From Opitutaceae bacterium TAV5 (GTDB taxonomy: Bacteria; Verrucomicrobiota; Verrucomicrobiia; Opitutales; Opitutaceae), in the NCBI GenBank assembly GCA_000242935.3, contig CP007053.1:2589001-2653000 (forward strand): 64,000 bases of DNA, given 5' to 3'. Below, one piece after another: positions 26,201-34,576 of this stretch. The first letter of the stretch is position 1; each line of letters starts with the position of its first letter. The position numbers and the translations under genes are program-made. The notes beneath the pieces are model-generated. The model did no database searches. It was not told the origin of the DNA and saw only the letters and a list, made by a program, of their open reading frames with translations.

Positions 26201-26238
26201 CCGGACTCAGGCCTGCTCCCTGAGCGTTCCGGATTTTT
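26201..26238 (+). terminator. Probable gltB terminator
   Basis: CCGGACTCAGG (26201-26211) pairs with CCTGAG plus TCCGG (26219-26232, a three-base bulge between), followed by five T's at 26234-26238. It starts 14 bases after the gltB stop codon. Confidence 0.55.
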
Positions 26239-26313
26239 ACACAAAGATCGCGAAGGGCGCGAAGAACTTAACAAGCAATTTTTTGTGGTCTTTGCGTCCT
26301 TTATGTAAAAATC
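26232..26313. repeat. 82-base element with 10-base terminal inverted repeats (MITE-like)
   Basis: GATTTTTACA (26232-26241) and TGTAAAAATC (26304-26313) are exact reverse complements. Between them lie ACAAAGATCGCGAAGGGCG and TTTGCGTCC, resembling the AAG/CTT-rich inverted repeat at 12094-12197. The element fills the gap between gltB and the sialidase-like gene; its left end overlaps the terminator T-tract. Confidence 0.5.
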
Positions 26314-26335
26314 AGAATGTCTTGAGGAGTTGGAC

Positions 26336-27652
26336 TCAGGTCCCGGCGAACGGATCGACCGGCGAATTCACCATCGTCCGTGTGCGGAAATCCCGGATAC
26401 GGTGGAAGGTCAGGAAATTCGCGTCGTGTTCGTTGGGCGCGCCGCCGTGGCGGTCGTCCCAGGCGGTGCGGCTGGCGACCACGAGGTCGTCGCCGTCGAA
26501 GAGCCAGTCCACATACTGGAACGCGTGGCGCTTCGAATCGGGATGCCAGAGCGGCACGTGGCGCAGTTGCCAGGTGCGCAGGTCGGCGGAACGCAGCAGG
26601 GCGAGGGTGTTGCGGATAGCCGCGTGGTTGGCCTTGTCGCAGGCGTGGCGCGGCGGCACGGCGTTGGCGAGCGTCCAGTAAACCGGCGCGCCCTCCGGCG
26701 AGCGCGGATCGCGGCGAAGGGTGAATTTGGTCGGCCCGCCAGGCAGATCGATAAAATCCGTTTCCGGTGAAAATTCCAGGCTCTGCCCGTCGTCGCCGAG
26801 CGTGACGAGGGCCGCCTTGCCGCCGGGCGCGTAGTCCACGCGCAGGATGTCGGCGATGCGGCCGTCGGGGAGGGCCACGGCATTGCCTTCGAGCCAGCCG
26901 CCGAAGCGCCCGCCGAGCCAGTCAGGGGATTGCCGATACATCTCCGAAAAACTCCAGTCGTCGCGCCGCAGCAGGTCGGCGCCGAGAGGGGCGGACATGA
27001 GCACCGGGTTGTAGCGCCGGCCCCAGTGCGTGCCGGCGGTGGCGTCCTCGATCGCTCGCCAGATGCGCCCGCGATGCACGAGCATCGGCATGGGCGCGGT
27101 GTGGTACTGGCCGTATGGAGTGAGCAGGCCGGTGGCAGTGTCGCGCGGCTCCGTCCATGTATGACCGCCGTCGTCGCTGCGGCGGATGACGAGCAGGCCG
27201 TGGTGGTGCGTGGGGCCGAGCAGGTAGAGAGCGGCGCCGCGGCCGTCGCCGTTGTCGTGGACGAAGAGATTGCTCCAGAAGGCGGGTTCGATGCGGGCCA
27301 CCTGCCGCCACGTTTCGCCGCGATCCTCGCTGCGAAACACGAGCGTCGTGGCGCTGCGGTGTTCGCTGGTGCCGGGGCCGAAAAGATCGTGGGAGGCCAC
27401 GAGAGCGCCGTCGGGCAGGATTGCGATGGAGGGCGAGCCGACGTACTGGCCGATGTCGGGCCGGATGTGGCTGATGATGCGGCCCGGAGGAGCGGCGACG
27501 TCCCCGTCGCCGAACGGAACGCGCAGCCCTGCCACCGGGGTATGCGCGTGAGGAGGGGCGTGGGCGCGCTGATGCGCGTCCGGTGGCGGTTCGACAGAAA
27601 AAGCCACCGCTCCGTTGTTCGAAAGACCGACGGTGTTTTGCGTTGCAGGCAT
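26336..27652 (-). CDS. BNR-repeat/sialidase-like beta-propeller protein
   Basis: About 438 residues from ATG 27652 (ATG 27673 is also possible). Two Asp boxes of the sialidase fold are clear, RSEDRGETW and RSDDGGHTW, with further propeller strands such as IAILPDGALVASHD and YTLANAV-like segments. No signal peptide is evident, so it may be cytoplasmic. Exo-alpha-sialidase-like annotation covers many glycan-active or glycan-binding propellers, and I cannot confirm the sialidase arginine triad, so true sialidase activity is uncertain. It is divergent from the AraC gene with only 29 bases between starts, so that regulator probably controls it. Confidence 0.72.
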   Translation of the reverse strand: MPATQNTVGLSNNGAVAFSVEPPPDAHQRAHAPPHAHTPVAGLRVPFGDGDVAAPPGRIISHIRPDIGQYVGSPSIAILPDGALVASHDLFGPGTSEHRSATTLVFRSEDRGETWRQVARIEPAFWSNLFVHDNGDGRGAALYLLGPTHHHGLLVIRRSDDGGHTWTEPRDTATGLLTPYGQYHTAPMPMLVHRGRIWRAIEDATAGTHWGRRYNPVLMSAPLGADLLRRDDWSFSEMYRQSPDWLGGRFGGWLEGNAVALPDGRIADILRVDYAPGGKAALVTLGDDGQSLEFSPETDFIDLPGGPTKFTLRRDPRSPEGAPVYWTLANAVPPRHACDKANHAAIRNTLALLRSADLRTWQLRHVPLWHPDSKRHAFQYVDWLFDGDDLVVASRTAWDDRHGGAPNEHDANFLTFHRIRDFRTRTMVNSPVDPFAGT

Positions 27653-27681
27653 GATGAGATATCCGGCAATCATCGTCTCCC

Positions 27682-28602
27682 ATGCGAACCCTGAAAGCCC
27701 TGAGCCGTGCACATGGCGGTAAATACACTGTCCAATCCGGTATCAATCCGGGTGAAACGCGCGATTACTGGCTCATCATGGAGTCGTTCCATACCCCGGT
27801 GGCGGGCGGCATCACGCGCAGCGCGCAGATTCACCGGAGCTGGGCGATGCAGCAGCAACTGGCGGAGGGCGCGTGGCGCACGCTGGCCGGGTACTCGCTG
27901 GTCTATGTGACGGAAGGTGGCGGCCGGTTTCGTGACGAACGCCACAAGGCGGACCTGCCGGTGTCGGCAGGCGATGTGATTTGCCTGTTTCCGGGCATCG
28001 CGCACGCCTACGGCCCGCCGGCGGGCGAACGGTGGAACGAGATCAACCTGGAGTTCTCCGGTCCCGTTTTCGACGCGTGGATGGGAGTCGGCCTGCTCGA
28101 TCCGGCGCAACCGGTGCGCCGGATCGGACCGGCGCAGGTGTGGATGCGGCGGTTTTACGACGTGGTGCAGCCGCTGGCAAAACGCGGAGCCGAGCAGACG
28201 CTGCGCGACGCGGGGCGTCTGGTGGCGCTGATTGCGGAAATGTGCGCCACCTGGCAGACGCCGCGCCAGGACGGCGACGTGGAGTGGGCCGGACGGGCGC
28301 GCGCCCGCCTGCTGGCGATGCCGCCGGAGGAGACGCTCGATCTGGTGAAGGAGGCGCGCCGCTTTGGCATCGGCGAGCAGGCATACCGGAAAAAATTCAG
28401 GCGCCTGTGCGGCATCACCCCCACGCTGTTTCGCTCGCGGCATCTGGTGGAACTGGCCTGCCACCGGCTGATCTCGGGACATGAATCCGTCAAGACCATC
28501 GGCCTGACCTCGGGCTTCGGGAGCGAGTTTTATTTTTCGCGCCGCTTCAAGCAGATCACCGGCATGTCGCCCGGCGAATACCGCCGGCGGGCGCTCGGGT
28601 AA
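27682..28602 (+). CDS. AraC-family transcriptional regulator
   Basis: 306 residues: an N-terminal cupin-like sensor (VTEGGGRFRDERHKADLPVS, GIAHAYGPPAGERW) and a C-terminal AraC domain with the signature-like end IGLTSGFGSEFYFSRRFK, QITGMSPGEYRRR. The first helix-turn-helix (EARRFGIGEQAYRKKFRRLC) is less canonical. It is transcribed away from the sialidase-like gene and toward the pseudopilin, PEP-CTERM and GH-A genes, which it may regulate. Confidence 0.9.
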   Translation: MRTLKALSRAHGGKYTVQSGINPGETRDYWLIMESFHTPVAGGITRSAQIHRSWAMQQQLAEGAWRTLAGYSLVYVTEGGGRFRDERHKADLPVSAGDVICLFPGIAHAYGPPAGERWNEINLEFSGPVFDAWMGVGLLDPAQPVRRIGPAQVWMRRFYDVVQPLAKRGAEQTLRDAGRLVALIAEMCATWQTPRQDGDVEWAGRARARLLAMPPEETLDLVKEARRFGIGEQAYRKKFRRLCGITPTLFRSRHLVELACHRLISGHESVKTIGLTSGFGSEFYFSRRFKQITGMSPGEYRRRALG

Positions 28603-28697
28603 GCCCTCCGGAGTACCGGATCGGACAATGAAATGAACGGATTCTGCATGGCTTTCCGGTTGAGCGGGTAACCGCCCCTGCTGGAATCGTTGCCAGC

Positions 28698-29417
28698 ATG
28701 AAACCCCGTTTCCTCTCCCCCGGACAGCATTCCCGGCTTTCGCCAGACGGAAGACCAGCCGTCGCCCTTCGCGCTTTCACCCTGATCGAACTGCTCACCG
28801 TCATCGCCATTATCGGTATCCTTGCCGGGATCATTCTAGTAGCGGTCAGCGGAGCACGTCAGACTGCACGCGAGGCCGTTTGCCGGTCCAACCTTCGCCA
28901 GTTGGGCACCGCCTTTCATCTGTATGCCAGCGACAATCGGGGGCTCCTGCCCAAGGAGCATTCAGCGGCAAATGAGAGTCCGGCCTGGTATTATCCAAAT
29001 CTCTTGGCTCCTTACGCGCCGCCCGCCTGGTGGAGAGACAAGCCCAAGGGCAACGCCCGCGGCGGCGTCTGGCAATGCCCATCCCTCAAAGAAGAAGAAT
29101 TGTCATGGGGAGGCGGATATGGGACCAACAGGAATCACGTTGTCATGGCGGATGACAATGCAAGGCGTCTGGACGAATTTTCACGCCCCGCGCAGATTTT
29201 CATGATCGGTGATGTGTGGCGGAAAAACAATACGCCCCCGTCCTCATGGATAAGCCTCTCGTGTCCCAAATGTGTTGGCTGGGGAAACACCGCCGAAGCC
29301 AATCCTCTGCACAACGGGAAAACCAATGTCTGCTTCGTGGACGGCCATGTGAAGGCCATCGTTTTTCAGGATCTCAAGAGCAACAAGGACGACGTCTTCG
29401 GACACAGCAGCCTGTAA
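28698..29417 (+). CDS. Pseudopilin-like protein with prepilin N-terminus
   Basis: 239 residues. A long leader (about 26 residues, basic) precedes the prepilin signal [19 protein letters not shown], again with Ala before the Phe. [19 protein letters not shown] follows, and the C-terminal tail has [12 protein letters not shown] (DGH motif). An inverted repeat TGCTGG/CCAGCA (28679-28698) sits directly before the ATG. Same family as the four other pseudopilins here; located in front of a PEP-CTERM gene and two hydrolases. Confidence 0.87.
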   Translation: MKPRFLSPGQHSRLSPDGRPAVALRAFTLIELLTVIAIIGILAGIILVAVSGARQTAREAVCRSNLRQLGTAFHLYASDNRGLLPKEHSAANESPAWYYPNLLAPYAPPAWWRDKPKGNARGGVWQCPSLKEEELSWGGGYGTNRNHVVMADDNARRLDEFSRPAQIFMIGDVWRKNNTPPSSWISLSCPKCVGWGNTAEANPLHNGKTNVCFVDGHVKAIVFQDLKSNKDDVFGHSSL

Positions 29418-29512
29418 CTCTCCACACACATGCTCCGGCGGCGACCGTGGCCCCCTTTCTGTCAATCAACCATGAACCTCGTCCGGTAACGGATACCAAA
29501 CGATAACCTGCC

Positions 29513-31018
29513 ATGAACAAAACGATACTGTCTGTAATTGCCGGGGGCGTGTTCGCCGCTCTTGTCCTCTGCACATCCTCGAAGGCGGACGATTTCACCT
29601 GGTCGGCCACCGACACCGGCCTGTGGAGCGACGGCGCAAACTGGGTCGGCGGCGTGGCTCCGAGCGGCGACGATATTGCGTTGCTCACTCCGACCGGCTA
29701 CGGGCAACTCAACCTCGATACCGATGTTTCGATAGGCAGTTTCACCGCTTCCTTGGCCACTTCGGGGACATGGAATATCCGAGCTTACGGCGCGACGCGC
29801 TCGCTCACCATCGACAGCCTCGTCAAAGGCGGAAGCGGATATCTCTACATTTCGAATTCGGCGAACAATAGCTCTCTGCTCAACCTGACGATCGGTTCGA
29901 TTACCCATACAACATCGCGTCTGGCCTTGGGTGAGGCCAACACTGCCGTTAAGATAAACAGTGTGATCGTAACCGGGAAAACTACGGTTTCGGGAAGCGC
30001 CATCCTCTACGCCAATGCTACGACAGCTGTTTTCGACGAGGTGAGCCTGTCCGGCACGGCGGCTTTCGAAATTTATGCAAACAGGGGTGGTAGCAGTACA
30101 TCCCACAACACGGGCGGCGCCACCGTGGCCGGTCTCTCCGGCACGAGCGGCCAGGTGCGCACGATTTATGCGAGCCTCACGACCCAATATGTGGACGGCA
30201 CGCTGACACTCGACCCTGCTGCGGGCGCTGCCTATTCCTTCGGTGGCACCATCGTCAATCGTGGTTCCTCTGGCGGCGTCGTCACGCTCTCCCTGGTCAA
30301 AGACGGCGCGGGTACGCAACACCTGTCCGGGGCCAACACCTACACCGGCACCACGACGGTCAACGCCGGCGCACTCTATGTGAACGGCTCCCATCTCGGA
30401 ACCGTCACTGACACCGGCACGGCTGTCGCAACGGGTGCCGGAACCTACACCGTCAACGACGGCGGTTTGCTCGGCGGTATCGGCACGATCACCACGGCTG
30501 ACGCGGACGTGGTCATCAAGGCTGGCGGCAAGCTCGAGGCGGGCGACCCGACTGTCAGTTCCGGTATCGGCACGCTCACCTTCGCCTTGGGAACCGGCAA
30601 ACTCGACATCAAGGAAGCCCTCTCCTCTGCCGGCGCGCTTCTTTTCGACCTCGGCTCTATCGCGGAGAGCGACCGGATCGTCCTCACGACCGGTTCGATT
30701 GACATCGGGACCGGTCTCCTCGGGCTCGACAGCTTCTCCTTCACCGTCCCGGGCTCGCTGGAAGAGGGGACCTATACATTGTTGTCTTCCTCCCAATCCA
30801 TCATCGGCACGCTGGGCGCGAATCTTGCCGGTGTGCTGGACGGACGCGAAGTGGCACTGGCCTTTGCCAACGGCAACCGGGATATCGTGCTCACGGTGGC
30901 GGGAGCAGCGGTCCCCGAACCGTCTACGCTGGCCGCCTTGTCCGGAGTCGGTGCGCTTGCCGTTGCTTTCCTCGCGCGTCGCCGGTTTTCCCGTCCGGTG
31001 CCCGGTGCCAAACGCTGA
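29513..31018 (+). CDS. PEP-CTERM protein with autotransporter-type beta-strand repeats
   Basis: 501 residues, secreted. A signal peptide ends near residue 25 (SSKADDFTW). A beta-helix-like body follows, including the autotransporter-associated repeat LVKDGAGTQHLSGANTYTGT-TTVNAGALYVNG and GGLLGGIGTI. It ends in the exosortase signal VPEPSTLA, a hydrophobic stretch and ARRRFSR. Beta-helix repeats of this type usually belong to autotransporter passengers, but here the outer-membrane barrel is replaced by the PEP-CTERM anchor. Probably a surface fibre or adhesin for polysaccharide, by inference from the two hydrolases following it. Confidence 0.85.
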   Translation: MNKTILSVIAGGVFAALVLCTSSKADDFTWSATDTGLWSDGANWVGGVAPSGDDIALLTPTGYGQLNLDTDVSIGSFTASLATSGTWNIRAYGATRSLTIDSLVKGGSGYLYISNSANNSSLLNLTIGSITHTTSRLALGEANTAVKINSVIVTGKTTVSGSAILYANATTAVFDEVSLSGTAAFEIYANRGGSSTSHNTGGATVAGLSGTSGQVRTIYASLTTQYVDGTLTLDPAAGAAYSFGGTIVNRGSSGGVVTLSLVKDGAGTQHLSGANTYTGTTTVNAGALYVNGSHLGTVTDTGTAVATGAGTYTVNDGGLLGGIGTITTADADVVIKAGGKLEAGDPTVSSGIGTLTFALGTGKLDIKEALSSAGALLFDLGSIAESDRIVLTTGSIDIGTGLLGLDSFSFTVPGSLEEGTYTLLSSSQSIIGTLGANLAGVLDGREVALAFANGNRDIVLTVAGAAVPEPSTLAALSGVGALAVAFLARRRFSRPVPGAKR

Positions 31019-31063
31019 GCGCACTCCATACGCGGCGCGCAAGACCACCCGTTCATCTCCTCC

Positions 31064-32692
31064 ATGATCTCGTCTGTCGTAAAAATCCCGGCACTTCTTT
31101 TTTCGTCCCTGTTTCTTGCGGTGAGCGCCCCGGCGCTCGAAGATACCTGGCTTCCCTCAGCTCTGAGGGAAGCCGCCTCCGTCGAAAAGGAGAGGCCGCC
31201 GAAGGAATCGATCAGTAATAGAAATTCCGTTACGACCGGCACGCCATTGCCATCGCCTCATGTCTCCGTTCACAACGACCATATCGGCGTCGCCACCCAT
31301 TTCGTCCGCAAGCGGAAGATGCTTCACTGGGATCCGCAGAAATACATCCCGCTGATTGCAGACCTCGGGGTCGGCTGGATTCGCGACGAGATCATGTGGA
31401 ACCGGCTCGAAGTGGAGCAGGGCAAACTCAAGGTGCCCGACGCCGATCGGGAATGGATCGATCTCGCCCACGAGCATGGGTTAAAAATCATCGTTACCCT
31501 CAATGGCAGCAACTCGCTTGTTTACGGTCGCACCGACGACTACGAACCCGAAGCCTACGCGAAAGCCGCCGCCTTCCTCGCCCGCGAACTCAAGGATAAA
31601 GTCCGGGCCATCGAAGTCATCAACGAACCTTTCAACTGGTATGCCCGCTCTTATTTCGAGGGCACCAGCCGGGGCGGCGATCTGTATGGGCTGAACAAGG
31701 ACGGCCAGCCCGAGTCATGGCTGGGCCGTTACGTGAAACTCATCAACATGACGGGGGAGGCTGTCAAAGCCGCCAACCCCGACATAAAGGTGATCGGTTT
31801 CGGCGGATTCCCGGCGATGAACATGCGCATGATCGAAATGGGGATTTCGCCCACGGTGGACGGCGTTGTGTTGCACCCCTACAGCTACCGCACCGTCTCT
31901 GAAATCGTCCCCTACGCCGCATCCGACGAAAATTTCAAACGCAACGGCGGACGCCAGACTGCTGACGAGGAGGGTACGTTCACCTCGCTTATCCGGTATT
32001 CGCGCGAGTTTTCCGTGAAGCATAACGGCCCGAAGGAAACCTGGCTCACCGAATGGGGCTGGACCACCAAGCGCGACCGGGCTGGTTCGCGGAGTAACTT
32101 TGCCGGTTTCACCGAGGTGGCGCAGGCCGCCTACATCCAGCGCCGTTTCATGGAATGCCTCGGCCTTGGAGTGGAAAACAGCATTGTGTATTCATTTATG
32201 GATGACCGCAACAACCCGCCGGAAACGAGTGAGTTTAACGGCGAGGATAATTTCGGTCTCATCAAATCGGATGGCACGCCCAAGCCCGCCTATGCCGCCG
32301 TGCAACGGCTCGCTCGGGCAACAGCCGGTTTCGTGGTCAGTAACGACATCAAGGTAAGCATCACCACGCCCACCCAACGACCGGACGGGCAGGCATTCCA
32401 TGCCCGGGATGGCACGGTGCTCCATGCGCCGGATCGCGCGGCTTGTTACCAATTCAAGGACCACGACGGAAACACCGTCATTGCCGTTTGGTCGATGGAA
32501 CGCATCAGCGACCAAAGCCCGCGTCCTGCCGACGTGGAAATCGCCGTGAAACCCGACACCGCCGTGTCCGCCACCGATTTGATGACAGGCCGTGTTTATC
32601 CACCTTTGACCAGCGAGAAAAACGGCCACCTCTTCCTCAAGGACTTCGGCCTCTCTCCGCATCCCGTGCTGATACGGTTGCAGTCGAAATAG
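31064..32692 (+). CDS. Secreted clan GH-A glycoside hydrolase (copy 1)
   Basis: 542 residues with a signal peptide (cleavage near residue 24), then a TIM-barrel glycosidase. The two catalytic glutamates expected for a retaining clan-A enzyme are E188 in EVINEPFNW and E330 in WLTEWGWTT; HPYSYR is also typical of GH39/GH5-like enzymes. The C-terminal 100 residues form a beta-sandwich. Family is close to GH39, GH5 or GH30 relatives and I cannot fix it by eye. It is followed after 90 bases by a paralogue with the same layout, so the pair arose by tandem duplication. A Ser/Lys/Glu-rich linker (residues about 30-65) is unique to this copy. Confidence 0.8.
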   Translation: MISSVVKIPALLFSSLFLAVSAPALEDTWLPSALREAASVEKERPPKESISNRNSVTTGTPLPSPHVSVHNDHIGVATHFVRKRKMLHWDPQKYIPLIADLGVGWIRDEIMWNRLEVEQGKLKVPDADREWIDLAHEHGLKIIVTLNGSNSLVYGRTDDYEPEAYAKAAAFLARELKDKVRAIEVINEPFNWYARSYFEGTSRGGDLYGLNKDGQPESWLGRYVKLINMTGEAVKAANPDIKVIGFGGFPAMNMRMIEMGISPTVDGVVLHPYSYRTVSEIVPYAASDENFKRNGGRQTADEEGTFTSLIRYSREFSVKHNGPKETWLTEWGWTTKRDRAGSRSNFAGFTEVAQAAYIQRRFMECLGLGVENSIVYSFMDDRNNPPETSEFNGEDNFGLIKSDGTPKPAYAAVQRLARATAGFVVSNDIKVSITTPTQRPDGQAFHARDGTVLHAPDRAACYQFKDHDGNTVIAVWSMERISDQSPRPADVEIAVKPDTAVSATDLMTGRVYPPLTSEKNGHLFLKDFGLSPHPVLIRLQSK

Positions 32693-32782
32693 ACGATGAC
32701 CCTTCGGGCGGCCCTTCACTTTATCCTCTTTATGCCGGCGGCAGGCTTTATGCCGTGACCAACACCAACGCTGGACTCTCCC

Positions 32783-34339
32783 ATGTTCTCCCACTTCCGT
32801 TTTCCCCTCTCTTTCCCTCGTCTGTCATGGTTTGCCGCTCTGGCAGCCTTGCCGCTGACCGTGACCGCCGTCCCGGTCGGGACGACTTCCACTGCAACCT
32901 CCTCCCCAGCACTCAATCCGCATATCGGAGTCACCACGCACTTCGTTCGAAAAATGAAGGCGTTTCAGCATTGGGATCCGGACGTTTACATCCCGCTCAT
33001 CGCGGACCTCGGTGCGGGCTGGGTGCGCGACGAAATCGTCTGGGCATGGATGGAAAAATCCAGAGGCAACTACGAAATCCCCGCCAAGGATCGCAAGTGG
33101 CTCGACCTTGCCGAGCGCCACGGAATCAAGGTGATCCTGACGCTCTCCGCAAGCAACGGGAAGCTCTATGAAGATCCTTATGATCCCGACGCCTATGCAA
33201 AGGCGGCGGCTTTTCTCGCAACCGAGCTGAAAGGGAAGCTCCACGCCATCGAAGTGCTGAACGAACCCTATCACTGGTATGCGAAAGCCTATGGCGAGGG
33301 TACCACGCTCGGCGGCGACCTCTATGGGCGCGACAAGAACGGGGAGGAGGAATCCTGGCTGAAGCGCTACGTCGTGTTGCTCAACAAAACGGCCGAGGCG
33401 GTGAAAGCAGCCAACCCCGACATGAAGGTCATCGGCCTGGGAGGATTCCCGGCGATGAACATGCGAATGATTGCAATGGGGCTTTCCTCTCAAGTGGACG
33501 GGATCACCCTGCATCCTTACAGCTACCGTATCACCCCGGAGATCGTCCCTTACGCAACTTCGGAGGAGAATTTCAAACGCAATGGTGGACGTCAGACAGC
33601 CGACACGGAAGGCACGTTCGCCTCGCTCATCCGCTATTCGCGCGAATTTTCCGCGAAACACAACGGGCCCAAGGAAACCTGGCTCACTGAATGGGGTTGG
33701 AGCACCAAGCGCGACGCAGTCGATACACGCAGCAATTTTTCAGGATTCACCGAAGAGGCGCAGGCCGCCTATACGTTGCGGCGCTTCATGGAGGGGCAGG
33801 GCCTGGGTGTCGAGGTCAGCACCATGTATTCACTTCTCGACAACCGGAACAGTTGGCGCACACCTGAGCGGAGCGAGTTCTTCAGCGACGACAATTTCGG
33901 TCTGCTGCGAGACGACGGCACGCCCAAGCCTGCCTTTGCCGCCGTCCGTCGTCTGGCCCGCGAAACCATCGGACTCACACCTGGCGGCAAACTCCGCTAC
34001 ACGCTGACCGCCACCACCAAACGCCCGGATCACCAGGTTTTCGCCGCCCGCGACGGCACCCGCCTTCGTGCGCCCGACCGCGTCATCAGTTACCAGTTTA
34101 CCGATGCCGCCGGACGTCCCGTGATCGCCTTCTGGTCGATGGAGAGAATCAGCGACCAGTCGCCTCGCCCCGCGGATCTGGAAATCGATGTGAGCCTGGA
34201 AGAGATACACGCAGAGGCGTTCGACCTGCTGACGGGCCGGATTTACGAACCCGTCGCCACGGAAAAGGAGGGAAAACTTTTCTTCAAGGACATCGCAGTG
34301 CCGCCTCATCCGGTTCTTCTGCGATTGCTGCCAAGGTGA
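32783..34339 (+). CDS. Secreted clan GH-A glycoside hydrolase (copy 2)
   Basis: 518 residues, paralogue of the preceding gene over nearly the whole length (shared blocks such as IGVTTHFVRKMK, GGFPAMNMRMI, RNGGRQTAD, KHNGPKETWLTEWGW). The signal peptide ends near residue 29. Catalytic candidates are E161 in EVLNEPYHW and E303 in WLTEWGWST. It lacks the charged linker of copy 1 and differs around the substrate loops (KLYEDPYDPD against SLVYGRTDDYEPE), so specificity may have diverged. No Shine-Dalgarno was seen. It ends the forward unit controlled by the AraC region. Confidence 0.8.
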   Translation: MFSHFRFPLSFPRLSWFAALAALPLTVTAVPVGTTSTATSSPALNPHIGVTTHFVRKMKAFQHWDPDVYIPLIADLGAGWVRDEIVWAWMEKSRGNYEIPAKDRKWLDLAERHGIKVILTLSASNGKLYEDPYDPDAYAKAAAFLATELKGKLHAIEVLNEPYHWYAKAYGEGTTLGGDLYGRDKNGEEESWLKRYVVLLNKTAEAVKAANPDMKVIGLGGFPAMNMRMIAMGLSSQVDGITLHPYSYRITPEIVPYATSEENFKRNGGRQTADTEGTFASLIRYSREFSAKHNGPKETWLTEWGWSTKRDAVDTRSNFSGFTEEAQAAYTLRRFMEGQGLGVEVSTMYSLLDNRNSWRTPERSEFFSDDNFGLLRDDGTPKPAFAAVRRLARETIGLTPGGKLRYTLTATTKRPDHQVFAARDGTRLRAPDRVISYQFTDAAGRPVIAFWSMERISDQSPRPADLEIDVSLEEIHAEAFDLLTGRIYEPVATEKEGKLFFKDIAVPPHPVLLRLLPR

Positions 34340-34516
34340 AACCGTTGGAAGAGTGCAGCACAGATCCTTTATGTGTAAATCGAATGGCGATGCCCTCTCC
34401 CCGGCATGGCAGGTGGCCCGCTGCGCACATGCTGCAAAGCACCGATAAGCCAATGCTGCCAGCACTGTAGCCGAGGAGTGGCAGAACTTTGACCGTTTTC
34501 GGGAAAGGGCGCTTGC

Positions 34517-34555
34517 TAATATCAGATTCCGTTACTGATATTAGATTCTGTTGGA
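34517..34555. promoter_or_regulatory. Inverted and direct repeats before the AlbA_2 gene
   Basis: TAATATCAG (34517-34525) and CTGATATTA (34535-34543) are exact complements. In addition ATATCAGATTCCGTT is followed 19 bases later by ATATTAGATTCTGTT. Two direct sites spaced by almost two helical turns and a palindrome, just before a likely DNA-binding regulator, suggest an autoregulatory operator. The rest of 34340-34576 holds no gene that I can support. Confidence 0.5.
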
Positions 34556-34576
34556 AACAATCAGCAAGAAATTTGC

